Origin: Brachynemurus nebulosus
Lineage: Eukaryota > Arthropoda > Insecta > Neuroptera > Myrmeleontidae
NCBI GenBank assembly: GCA_035578155.1
Contig: JAPWDM010000014.1
Coordinates: forward strand, 7,861,001 to 7,925,000
Direction: 5' to 3'
Length of the DNA stretch: 64,000 nt
The stretch's first letter is position 1. Every line of letters starts with the position of its first letter. The notes under the pieces are model-generated. The model did not search any database. It saw only the letters and a program-made list of their open reading frames with translations, and was not told the origin of the DNA. The position numbers and the translations under genes were made by a program. Of the stretch, positions 35,679-47,592 are shown piece after piece.

Positions 35679-36666
35679 GTACTTAGCATGGTATAAGCTG
35701 AATTGCTTTTATTATTATATTTTTATCTAAGTAAAAAATTTTTAAAAAATTGAATCGCTGGACTTTTTCCAAAATAATCAAAAGGAACGCTGAACAATTC
35801 GTAATCAGGCCCGACGAGAGGGGTGAACGGGTCTGAAAAGAGGGCCTCAAGTCGTTCGTCAGGGCAGGGGCCCGAGTAAAAAGGGAGAGTGTTTGTCATT
35901 GGTATTTTTTGGGAAAAATTTTTAGAAATGGGTGTTTGTTCTTTTCGGTTCTAAGCATAATTTTCTCAATGATATAAATGGCAATGTTCTATAGTAGGGG
36001 TTCACGAAGTGTTGCGTCAATAGGTCAAATTGTAAATGCTAAATACCACAATATTTGGCGTGCCGAAAGTAAATTTAGGAAAAATGAGACAGAAAACTGA
36101 TTTTAAAGTAGCTCTCTCGCTTATACGTAATATTATTGACCAACTAAATAACTAAAATTGTTGAACTCAGAACATTGTCAATAATACTAGGTCGTGCGCA
36201 ACACTTATAAGCTTCAACATTTTTTGGGTAAATGAATCATAAAATTAACTTTTCCTCATCACCTTTAAGATTATGGGCTCGATTTCTAGGGGTCACGAGT
36301 CATATTTGGTCCACAAACCTTACTTTGAGACCCCTGCCTTATAAACTTTTAGCACTAATTGTAAGAAATATTTATGAACTTCATAACCAAACAGAATTTC
36401 AGAAATTTTGCAAAAGAATGAAATTAAATTTTTAATTATATTTCCTGTACTTATATTTTCAAAAATATATATTTTTCTCTTGATAGAAAATTTTATTAAA
36501 AATTATGAATTATTCCATTTTGTACTGAGCTTGCATTTTATTTAATTGATGTAAATAAAATTGTATACAAGATATTAAATTTATGTACACAATATGTGTA
36601 AGAATGCATGCTAATCGTAGTTTATTTTTGATTCAAGTATGCAGATTTTTGTGACAATTACATAAA

Positions 36667-36905
36667 CAGGACCGGACCTACAGTTATTACGAGGGGAGGG
36701 GCAAGCTTTGCTTTTGGCGCACTCCTCGAGAGAACCGCCAAAGTTAACATTTTAACAATTTAACATTAACAAAAAAAAAACCACTAGCACTAACATTGCA
36801 CAATAAGTAAGTGATGAGTAAAAAAAAAACACAATACACCGTTTTGGCGCCCCAAAAACTTGCAGGACGCGCTCCCGCTGGCCCCGCCACCTAGATGCGG
36901 CCCTG
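36667..36905. mobile_element. hAT-like MITE with 8-bp duplication TACATAAA
   Basis: Left CAGGACCGGACCTAC; right, reversed, CAGGGCCGCATCTAGG. TACATAAA lies at 36659-36666 and 36906-36913. Related in its ends to the element at 17344. Confidence 0.85.
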
Positions 36906-37792
36906 TACATAAATTTTATTCCGTGACCTTTTTACTTTTGTAATACCATACCTAAAGTATTGAATGAATTTGACCCTTAACATGCATATGAGAAATGTTT
37001 AGAGAGACACCTGAGGATATACAAACAATATAGATGGAATTTTCCACCGTTTTTAACAAATGACGGTCAAATGGTACGTGAAGTTATACGCTCTGATTTT
37101 GTACAATCGAAAAAAAGGAATAAAAAAATCATTAATTTTCCAAAAATTTTATATTTTGTTAATTGTCCTGTCTTTGGGAAAACCGAACTGTAATTGAAGT
37201 TATGAAAAATGTTTCTAATAATTACAATGTTACATAGAAAAATTATAATCATTTATTTTTTGTTAAAATCTAGCAACACTAATTGATTTCTTTTAATATT
37301 ACATATTTTCAATATTTTTTAACAACGGTTTCGAACAAAAGCTTTCAAGTTAGTTTAAAGAATGCGCAAATAGAACAAGAGAAGGGATCTTGCCTATAAA
37401 ATTGAAATCTATTAATTGGTATCTATTGTTGCAACAAGGAGTAAAAAATATTTTTCTTCCTTGGTGCACAACCAGGGTTGGCATGTTTAAAACAAAGTGT
37501 TTTAAATCACAAGTTTTAAACACTGTTTAAAACACAATCTAAATAAAACATGTTTGAAATTAAAGTGTTTTAAACGATGTTTTAAACTATGTTTAAAACA
37601 AATAAAAAACATTATATATTAAACTGTGTTCTGAACAATCTTCAATTAAATTCTTTCGGTTAAGTTGTAAATAAAATGTATTGAAATAAAAAAAAAAATA
37701 GCCTAATTATATTATCTTTAAAAATTAAAAATTAGGCAGTTCATTCCAATATGCATCAATAATAAAATAATAAAAACAATATTAAATTTTTA

Positions 37793-37948
37793 AGCAGCTT
37801 CCACATTCTCGCCGAGGTTGGACGAGTCGAGAATGTAGAGGGTCATTTCGTTGTGCTTCGCGGTTAGTGTTTCAATGCTATTCTTATGCCTCGGCCAACC
37901 TCGCGAGGAACTACTTCGTCCAACTTCGGCGAGAATGTGGAAGCTGCT
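37793..37948. mobile_element. 156-bp Harbinger-like MITE, copy 1, TTA duplication
   Basis: Ends AGCAGCTTCCACATTCTCGC and its reverse complement. TTA lies at 37790-37792 and 37949-37951. Nearly identical to 54819-54974 but in the opposite orientation. Confidence 0.9.
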
Positions 37949-38113
37949 TTAAGTAGGTTAAACTAAATTTATTTAAAATATGTATTTATATTTGTGTAGT
38001 TTTTTTTTTTTTAAACAGAAGTTTTATTTATATTAAGTACCTTAAATTGTTGGTTATCACTTATCACTAAAGTCACTGATCTATATAAATATAAGCACGT
38101 CTGCACGTATAAA

Positions 38114-38258
<145 letters not shown>

Positions 38259-38543
38259 GTTAAATACTAATTTATGTTAAGTATTTCCATTTAAATCCTG
38301 AAAAACAGCGACTAGAATTGCAGCTCTTTCTACTAATGCTACAGCCGAATGCAACTGTGTTACCCACAGGTGTTACCAAATAAAATATTTTGGGGTCGAT
38401 TTGTGACTTTAGTGATAGCCGCCATTCTAAAGCACTGACTTGTATTTAATTATCGTATTTTATTTACCAGTTCAACTAACAATAAGATTTTGAACTTCTT
38501 TGTACCGTAATTTAAACTCTTTTATTTTAGTATGTATCAAATT

Positions 38544-39057
38544 CAGTGTTGCCACATTGATTCATAAAAATCCCCCCAACATTAGTCAAAACTAAAACAT
38601 CCTTCAAAAAAATGCATTTTAAGGAAGAAAACCTCCAAAAAATAAAAAAAATTATTTAACGCACATGAAGTACGTAAGCAATGTCCGAGTAGCCCAAAAA
38701 TAATCAATATTTAAAGTGGTCAACTTTTTGAAAAATGTCTTTCTTCAAAAATAATACAGTTGATGAGCAAAAAAAAAAAAAATTAATATAAAATAATTTA
38801 TAGCAAAATAATATAATTCTAATATTATTTTGAAGAAATTATTTACTGTATTTTTTTAAACAATAAAATTAGGCAAAATTGATTGTTGACTTTTGACGTT
38901 GCCTTAAAATACGATACCACACATTTAAATTTTAGTGGTTGATTTGAAACTGGTTTTTGAATTTGAGTATTTTTAAGCAGGATGGCAAATTTATTTTTTA
39001 AAATTAATTAATAAAAGCCTCCAAATTCTCCCTAGTATTCTCCCTCTGGCAACACTG
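38544..39057. mobile_element. hAT-like MITE with 8-bp duplication ATCAAATT
   Basis: Left CAGTGTTGCCACA; right, reversed, CAGTGTTGCCAGA. ATCAAATT lies at 38536-38543 and 39058-39065. Nested in the element at 37473. Confidence 0.85.
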
Positions 39058-39790
39058 ATCAAATTTTATAAAAAATCTCAGCAACGTCTTTGTTGTACAC
39101 AATATTCAATACGCATAAACAGCAAACGATTTTATAAATTTTACAACAAACAAAATATTCAAATTTTTCCATTTAATGCCACCTATTATAAATTAATAGT
39201 ACATAATTATGTAATTATTTTATGCCAGTGTCTGACAGCAAAAAGTCAGGCATTTCGAGAGAAAAAGTTTTTTCCATGTGGTTCAATTAAAGGAATTAAA
39301 CCTGTTTAAAAAAAGTTTAAAAAGTTTAAAACATATGTTTAAATTAAACTAATAAAAATACGATTTTAAACATAGGAACACTTGTTTAAAACATTTTGAA
39401 CTGTTTGTTTTATAAATTTTTTAAAAAAAAAAATGTTTTTTTCCATCATTGTGTACAACAGGTATTACACCACAAAAATAATTTTTTGAAGTATCAAGGA
39501 TATTATTTTTGAAACAAACAATGACAAATTAATTAAATTCTTTTTTTTTTTTTTTTGATAAAAGTATAGATGCCAGTTAGGTAGACCCATAATATGCATT
39601 TTAAAAAATTACAAAAAAATTTCCTTTTTCATAATAATTCAAGGTAAGAAACGTCACTAAAGGTTACCGTGAATTTTTTTTAAAATTATAGAGCATTTAA
39701 AAACGATAAAATGCGTTATTTAATACTGATTTATGTGATCTATTAAACAGTATTGTTATTTATTGTACAAAAAAAAAGAAAACGTAAAAG

Positions 39791-42700
39791 ATGAAACCGT
39801 CAATAAAGTATTTGGATCCAGGTGTCCAAAATATCAACGAATTTTTTGCCGATACAAATATATTTATTACGGGTAGTAGTGGCTTTATTGGGAAATTGTT
39901 AATTGAAAAATTATTACGTTGTTGTGAAGGCATCAATAATATTTACTTATTGTTACGTTCTAAACGGCAAGAACAGCCGAAAGAACGTTTAAAAAAATTG
40001 TTGAATTCATCCGTAAGTTTTTGTTTTCTGTTTTTGTTTTCATTTATTGATTATAATTCAGTGAACTATTGTATCAAACAAAACAATAGATACCACTGTC
40101 GCAGCATCCTGCATAACATAGCGAATTTGCGTTTATAAAAATTCGTTATTCTCGGAAACCAGTTTACATAGAATGATGGTTTAAAAACCTTTTTATGTAA
40201 TTTTTTAGATGGTTTAAAAACCTCCTCATTCTAATGGTGTAAAAAAATGTTGCAAAAACTTTTGAACTTGGGAAAGTTTTGGCAAAAAACTAATTTTTTT
40301 CACGAAAAATTATCAAAAAACCATGTTCCGGACATAGCTGGCTAATGAACTTGTCCAACGGTTTGGGACTTCCAATATTTCCATCAAATTTCTTAAAAAC
40401 ACGACATATATATTATATATAAAAATTTTAGTGAATATTATTTTCGGTTTTTAGGGACCTGAAAACAAATTTTTTTATAATACTCGGTTTAAGTCGTGTC
40501 AAGACAATGGCTGTAATAGCTGAATTTTCGATTCGAAAATTCGCTAAAAAAGTATATTTAAATATATTTCTAGTCTAGTAATTGGTAAAAGTCATTTTTA
40601 TTAAGAAGGGATAATATGGAATGCGGAGGTTTTTTGTATTTTTTGCAATGTATTAACAATAATTTTTTTTTTTTTTTTTGCAATAAAACAGTTTAAAAGC
40701 TATCAATTTTCTTAAGTCGAAAAAATTCATAAGTAGGTACCGGGTTTCGTCGGACAGGTCAGGACCGTACTTATTTCAATAAAATTTTGCAACTAAATTA
40801 CATTAAATTATGCACATTTGAATGAATACAATTGGTCAAAAATTACATTTTTCACCATTTAGAATACTAACAGCATTTTTTATTTGACGAAGGTAAGAAA
40901 ATTCAAAAAATCGGAAAAAATTTTTGTAAAATATATTGAAAAGTTGTTGAATATTTAGACGGTCCACTATAATAGCTGAGACGTAGGTATTTACTAAGAT
41001 TTTTTGTTACTGAAAAACAAATTTTTAACAAGCAACTATACTTCTATCTCTCAAAATTGAAAACAATAAAAAAAGATGAATTTATTTAATTTAAATGACA
41101 TGTCACATAAATCACATACATAATATAAACAAAAATACTTTTGATAGTCAATTAAAATTACAGTGGCACTTTTCAATTGTGCAGATAATAAATAAAAGAA
41201 AAAAAGGATGTTTACATAAAATACGTATAAATAATATTTTGATACACATATGTATGTGTGTGTACGTAACTTGTGTACGTTGTTTTTATGATAATATTTT
41301 GAACTTTTAGTCACATTGAGTGCAATATGTATACCTGCATATGCTAAAGACGAAACTATCTGATCCGAAAGAAATCCGATACCTGTTCATAAGTCACAAC
41401 ACACTAAAAAATATAAAACATTATGGTTATAAATTTTTTCCATATACTTTTTTCAATTTATTAATAATGTCATCTTTTAATTAATGAAATAACGTACATT
41501 TTAAAAAGTCGGCCAAGAGTGAGTCGGACTCGCACAATAAAAATACAGTGGACAGTCAATTGACCAAATTAATTTTTTTTGTTTATGTATATTTAAATCT
41601 TATCCAAATTTGTTGTGATTATTTAAAAAAAAATGCATGAATTATCTCACACTAAATATGTATTAGTAAATACAATGTCTATTACTTACTGTGTTTGCGC
41701 TTGCCATTCAAAAATTTTTTAGTAACTATTACACTTGTGGGAAAAGCTGCAGTTTTCCAATAATCTATGACTCAATGGTCTACTAACCATATTAAAATCA
41801 AAATTTTAGCTTTTGAAAATTAGAAGATTAGGTGGACGATCATTTCCAGTAAATTTTGAATTGTATCATTAAGACCACATAATCAACAATTACATTACAG
41901 TATCTTACAGATGCGGAAATTAGTCACGCTATTGAAATATGAAGATGGTTACTGTAGAGTCGTTAGTTAGTAGTTTGGTGAGCTAAGCCAAGCGGTATAT
42001 AACTGATTTTGTACAAAATTTCCGAATATTTGATTTAAAAATAATTTGACCCATAATTCAAATAATAAATTAAATCAAAATAAATGATAAAATTTAAATC
42101 AAAATGGAAAAAGAAAGTAAAAATATTACAATTTTTTGTCTATTTGCCACTATGTTTACAATTTTAATGTGATTGTTATGTTACAAAATTTAGGTCATAC
42201 ACGAACGTTAATTATATATTTTTGTTGTATAGTTAATTTAAAAAAAAAATGTATAGTAGCCTTGACTGAAATTATGAGTTCAAAACCAGTCTTAAAAAAA
42301 TATAAAAAATTTTTATTATCTTTTATAGATTTACGAGAAATTAAAAGATCAACCTGATGTATTCAAGAAATTGAAGGTAATATGTGGCGATTTGGAGGAA
42401 GAAAATTTAGGACTTTCAGAAGCTGATCAACAATTATTAAAAGATCAAATCCATATTGTGTTTCACGTTGGAGCTTCAGTTCGTTTTGATGATCCAATCA
42501 AGAGAGCTATTTTGTTGAATACCCGTGGCACACGAGATTTGATTAATCTGGCGAAAGAAATGAAAAATTTAAAGGTAAATAAAAAAGAAAATCCCGTGAC
42601 CAATAATATAAAAAGAATTTTTTTCCAGCTGAATAAATTACTTAAATTAAAGATTAAATCTTTCCTCAAAATGTGGTCCTTTTTTGTCAACAAAAATAAT

Positions 42701-45477
42701 TTTTTTAATGATTTTAAATTCAAAAAGGAAAATTAACTTTTAATGTATTTTGGGTTTTTTTTCTGATCAAATTTTTTTTTCGCAGTCTGTAATGACTGAC
42801 CGTAGATTGCCAATATTGAAGATATTTGTTTATATTTATTACCACATAGAGTAAAGTGGGATTAGTTGAGTGGGTAATTTTTCCTGACACCTGAAAGAGT
42901 TGGTAAATTACTCATCTTAGAGCTGTGATATAGTTATTATGAATACAAAGTAAGATGCTTTTATTTTTTTTTTATAAAAAATGGACAGTGCGTCTTTACC
43001 CTATTCTATTAGTGCCTTTCAGTTCCTGCCTCTAGAACGGCGTCGTACGTTGCGTTTCTGAAAAATCGTAAATGCCTAATTCACTCGTATGTAGGGTGTC
43101 CATATTTCGACAAAGTCAAACCGGTATACAAATCCAAAAAGTTTTTACCCCATGATGTAATTGAAATATTCATTAAACCTCCATTCGTACGCTACAACGA
43201 ATAGAAAATATTTTTTTTTTTTTTAAATTAACTAAGTTATAAATTATTTGATCCCTTGTGTCTTTTATCCTTTGGTTTCTCATTTTCTTCATCAGAGAAT
43301 TAAAAAAATTTTGCAAGGCAATTTCGCTTTTCATATATTTACGGAGATAGTTGAAAATTTATTTCGACTTTATTTTCAAGATAGTGACCGATTACAACAT
43401 CATTAGTTCCGAAATATTTCTCTCAATGGCTATAAATAGCTTCAAAAACTGGGACAGTTAACTGTTCCGAAAAGATTTGTCAGGACATCGAGGCCAATCC
43501 GAGAAAACCGGGTACTATTCTCCTATGCCGAACTAATCCTACACTACCCTACTTTAGTTTACCTGTAGATTTGCATTCTTAATTAAATTTGTATTATGGA
43601 TTTTTGTAAAACTGATTTTCATATGTTAATTTTTCTTGTTTTAGGTGTTCCAGCATGTATCCACAGCCTATTGCAATATTGACAGACCTCTGATTGATGA
43701 AATTGTATATCCAGCCAAAGCTGATTACAATGTTATGATCAAAATGGCTGAAACAATGAAACCAGAAGTATTAAACTGTTTACAAGCAAAGTAAGCCTAC
43801 GAAAAATTTGCTTTTTGTGCATAAATGACCTTAACATTTTTTAAATATTTGTAGAATTTTAAATGGTTTACCCAATACATACGTATTTACAAAATCGTTA
43901 GCGGAAAATATCGTATTCGATCAAAGGGATCATGTTCCTTGCGTTATTTATCGACCGTCAATTGGTATTTATAAAATTTTTAAATACAATATTAGTTGAG
44001 TAAGAACTTGATTTTCTAATCTTTTATTTTAGTTTTTAACACTTATGAGGAACCCGTTCGTGGATGGATTGATAATTTAAATGGACCAATGGGGTTAATT
44101 GTTGGCGGTGGAACTGGAATCCTGCATACAGTGTACGGGAATAAAGACAGTGAAAATGAATGGATCCCTGCCGATGTGGTTATTCGTGGTATGATTGTAG
44201 CAGCGTGGTATCAAGCGAACAGGAAAGATAAGAAAAATTGGTAAGTAAACATGGAAACGTAGAATCTGAGTAGGTATGAAGTCACTTGGCATCACAGTGT
44301 AATTGCATATATTCAGGAGTGAATAATAATATTGTCCATATTACGTAGTTGATCATTCACTTCAGCTAGTTATTTTTTGATATTGGCAGTTCACTTTTTA
44401 AACAGCCCTCTTCATTTAAAGAGACAAGCTAAACAGATCAATTAAATAGCCCTCTTTGGTTAAACAAACGAATTAACCAGTCCTGTTTAAAAAATGAACG
44501 GCTATCAATAAAGGTAGCTAGCTAAAGTGGATTATCAAGTGGTTCCATACCTATTAATCTGATAAGAAATGGCGTCAAGCATGAACAAATTACGATAAAG
44601 AATAATTTTTTTTACAGTTTAGTAGTTAATGCCGGCATGTCAAATCAAATATCTGCACCATTGGGTAAAATTATTGAGGATTCACTGAAAATCACATACA
44701 AATATCCATTCACTATGATGATGTGGTACCCATTTGTATATTTAACGGCCAATAAGAAATTACATCGGTTACGGGTTTTCCTGTATCATATATTACCAGC
44801 CTTATTCTTGGATAGATTATTGGAAATGAAGGGTGATAAAATGAGGTAAGCTATAAAATGAAAGTTTAAATAGCTCCTTTGTTTATAACAACAAAAACAG
44901 GTGAAAAATATAAGTGATATACATTTTAATACAGATCTGAGACATGTTTTTTATTTTTTTATTTTTTGTAGGTTAATGAAAATTTATCGGAAAATTTATT
45001 TTGCCAATGACGCACTATCACCTTTCATGTTGAATTGTTGGAAAATTATAACAAAGAACTTCTTATCACTAGACGAAATTATAAAATCAGAAGACAAACT
45101 TCAATATAGTGTAAGTTTCAAGTTATTTTTTTTAAAAGGTTAGTAATGTTTTTGATTATATTACACATTTATGTATTTTTCTTTTCGAACAGCCGGATTT
45201 AAAACGCTTGGACTATGACAAAATGCGACTATACTCAGCGACTGGTTTAATACGGTACTTTTTCAATGATCGTGATTATGACCAAAAAAAAGCCAGAACA
45301 AAATTACAACGGTAAGAAATAACTAGCATAGTTTAATTATTAAGTTCCATACAATAATTTATTCATTTCAATTTTATTAATTTCAGATTTTATTTTATAC
45401 ATGTGGCTGTTAGTGCACTATTTTATGCATTTATGTTGTATATAGTTTGGACTCAATTCGTTTCAAGATGGTTTTAA
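39791..45477 (+). CDS. FAR-B: fatty acyl-CoA reductase, 9 exons, 502 aa
   Basis: Predicted alcohol-forming fatty acyl-CoA reductase. Exons: 39791-40012, 42329-42574, 43645-43790, 43855-43964, 44033-44240, 44618-44845, 44972-45110, 45193-45311, 45387-45477 (TAA). Total 1509 nt in frame, all GT-AG. Seen: TGSSGFIG at residues 27-34, FHVGASVRFDD and LLNTRGTRDL in exon 2, HVSTAYCN at the start of exon 3, catalytic Y214-VFT-K218, GWIDNLNGPMG in exon 5, FAR_C-type region from about residue 350, and a hydrophobic tail (about 474-494) ending SRWF. The length is normal for insect FARs. Intron 1 (2.3 kb) contains a microsatellite-bearing repeat. Tandem with FAR-C 2.1 kb downstream. The first exon could be swapped for the exon at 31380-31601. 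A possible AATAAA signal lies at 45613. Confidence 0.93.
40085..40560 (+). repeat. Microsatellite-bearing repeat family, near-complete copy
   Basis: Carries in order ACTGTCGCAGCATCCTGCAT, TCTCGGAAACCAGTTTACAT, TAGCTGGCTAATGAACTTG, a very short TA run (about 40408-40425), TTAGTGAATATTATTTTCGG, and the 3' end CGAAAATTCGCTAAAA. GCGAATTT near the start and AAATTCGC at the end are inverted. It lies in intron 1 of FAR-B. No protein-coding frame. Confidence 0.85.
40561..42328 (+). other. Rest of FAR-B intron 1
   Basis: AT-rich intron sequence. GGCCAAGAGTGAGTCGGACT at about 41512-41531 looks like a small repeat remnant. Nothing else recognised. Confidence 0.6.
42575..43644 (+). other. FAR-B intron 2 (1.07 kb)
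   Basis: GT-AG, phase 0. AGTGGGATTAGTT at about 42857 and a diverged reverse complement near 43530 may mark an old inverted-repeat element. No exon. Confidence 0.6.
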
Positions 45478-45612
45478 TTCAAAAAATTCAAAAAATCCAT
45501 TTAACTGCAAATTATGTATTAATTTACATATTAGATCAGTGTGTCATTATATCAATTAGAATGTAACAGTATTAATTTTAAGTTAGATAAGTTAAATTTG
45601 TATTTTTTATTA

Positions 45613-45618
45613 AATAAA
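45613..45618 (+). terminator. Possible polyadenylation signal for FAR-B
   Basis: AATAAA 136 bp after the FAR-B stop, upstream of the FAR-C leader relic. Motif only. Confidence 0.4.
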
Positions 45619-45704
45619 ATATTTATTTCTTCAAAGAAACTTTTTGATTTTTTAAAAATATTTATCAATCTAAATCAGTATCAAAAAAATACATACCAAA
45701 ATAC

Positions 45705-45771
45705 ATGTGTTCAGTTTGACTTTATTCAGTAAAAATGAAACGAAAAGTCCTAAACTATCCAGTGATAGAAT
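45705..45771 (+). pseudogene. Relic of the FAR-C 5' UTR and first 12 codons
   Basis: About 67 bp nearly identical to 47565-47631, the end of the FAR-C leader and its start codon. It has the same ATTCAGTAAAA leader and an open reading frame starting MKRKVLNYPVIE, then a TAG stop. Similarity ends at that point. It lies 230 bp after the FAR-B stop, so it may belong to the FAR-B 3' flank. It looks like the scar of an unequal exchange or a short duplication in the tandem FAR array. It cannot encode a reductase. Confidence 0.8.
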
Positions 45772-46865
45772 AGAATTACTAAATTGTAGCCCGGCAAGAA
45801 GTAATTTAAGTAATAAATGTATAATTTGAATAATTTGAAAAAGGGTGAGGATGCAGAAATTAAGTCAAGCATTTACTGACCTGAACTGATTTGCTGTTCC
45901 TTGGGTGGTTTTATATTAAATATAAACATGGGTAATTTTTATATAACTAATACCTTAAAATATTTTGTTTACAATAATAAGAAATTAAGTCCATGTTCAA
46001 AAATTCGTTTTTTTTATTCACCCTGATCTTTTTCAGGTTGGAACTGTGGACTATGATCGTTCTTCCCCAGCATATCGTTTTTATATTCGCTTCTACAACG
46101 GACTATGTTCGATTTTCACGTATAATGTTAGCATGAGGTCAATATTCTGCATACTGCCAACATAACTGCATGGATTTTGGCATTTTTTATTTTTTATGAC
46201 TATGATCGTTTTACCCCTGTACCCTTCAAATATTTATGTGAAAATATGAGTTGCATGAATATTGCGACATTCATTTTTTTATTTTACTGCCTTATACTAT
46301 TGTTAAAGCGATAGTAGCATATTGAATTGATATTATTATTTTGTTCAAAGCATTCTTGTGACATAACTTCCTCCTTATGGGAATTCAATGTTATCAATTG
46401 ACATGTAAACCGTACTTATGTATACATCCAAACGGGACACCCGGTATACAACTGCATGTTTGCTAACAGTAAATTATTCTGTTAAATAAGCAAACTGAAC
46501 AAAATTATATTTTATTGATAAGTATATTATATATGTTGAGTATATTTAAATATGCATTGTAATGCAAAAAAATTAAATTTTTTCAAGACTTGAAGTCAAA
46601 ATTATAATTAAAAACTGTTTTTAATAAACATTTCTTGATGTTTTAACAAAAAAATAAAACGTTCACTTTATTTCTTTCGTAGAATTTGGGCATAATAAAG
46701 GATTCGAAATCTAAAGAATGCAATATCGGATTAAGCCTCTATTAGTTTTTTAGCAAAAAATTACTTCCGTATTTGTCTTCTTTTTTTATTTGTTCTTTTC
46801 AAGTTAATTTAGCCTCGCAAAAACTTATTAACCAGATGTATCTTTGTCTGTGGATGGAAAAGTGT
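45772..46865. other. FAR-B to FAR-C intergenic, left part
   Basis: AT-rich, no exon or delimited element seen. Promoter sequences for FAR-C must lie between here and 47592; no clear TATA box was found near the start. Confidence 0.5.
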
Positions 46866-46871
46866 TAATAG

Positions 46872-47140
46872 TACATATACATATCGCACATACTCTTTCT
46901 CAACCTTGTATCTGAAAAGTCCCAATTTTTGGACACATAAAAAAACGTATTTAAATCTGTGTTGTCATCATTATGAACTTAAGATTTATGCTAATTACAC
47001 CCTTTGATGTTGGCTACCTACATATTTAAATATATATAGATAAGTGTATATATAAATAAAATATTTAATGTTTTTTGTGTGTCCTAAAACATGCAGTTTT
47101 TGATATACAAGGTTGAGAAAGAGTACGCGCGATATACAGA
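46872..47140. mobile_element. Short MITE upstream of FAR-C
   Basis: The left arm CATACTCTTTCTCAACCTTG is matched by CAAGGTTGAGAAAGAGTACG on the right, extending to ATATCGC/GCGATAT at the edges. It lies about 450 bp before the FAR-C start codon. Confidence 0.75.
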
Positions 47141-47592
47141 TCAAAATTACAAACAATACATTTTTTTTTAAATAGTAAATTTCTTAATTCCTAAGAATTT
47201 TTTTTATGCAACGACAACAAAATCACTGTCCGCAGTTTTAAACTTCAGTTTTTCATTGTTTCTCATACTTCTTAACCAAGAGTGGTGTAATAGTGGTCTA
47301 GAACCTGAATATTTTTCAATAACTAATTCAGTATTAACCAAGAGTGCTGTAATAAAGGTCTACAAACTGAATATTTTGTAATAACTAATTCAGCTTTGAA
47401 CTTTTCTTGTTATAAGTTCAAAGAAATCCAGTTCAGTGACATTCTAACAATTAACATATTACATTGAATAATGAATGGTTTATCATTGAAATCAATTATT
47501 CCCACAATATTCAACTGAATAAAATGGATGTAAGCATAAAATAAAAACGATTAAAAAAATAGATGTGTTTGGTTTGACTTCATTCAGTAAAA

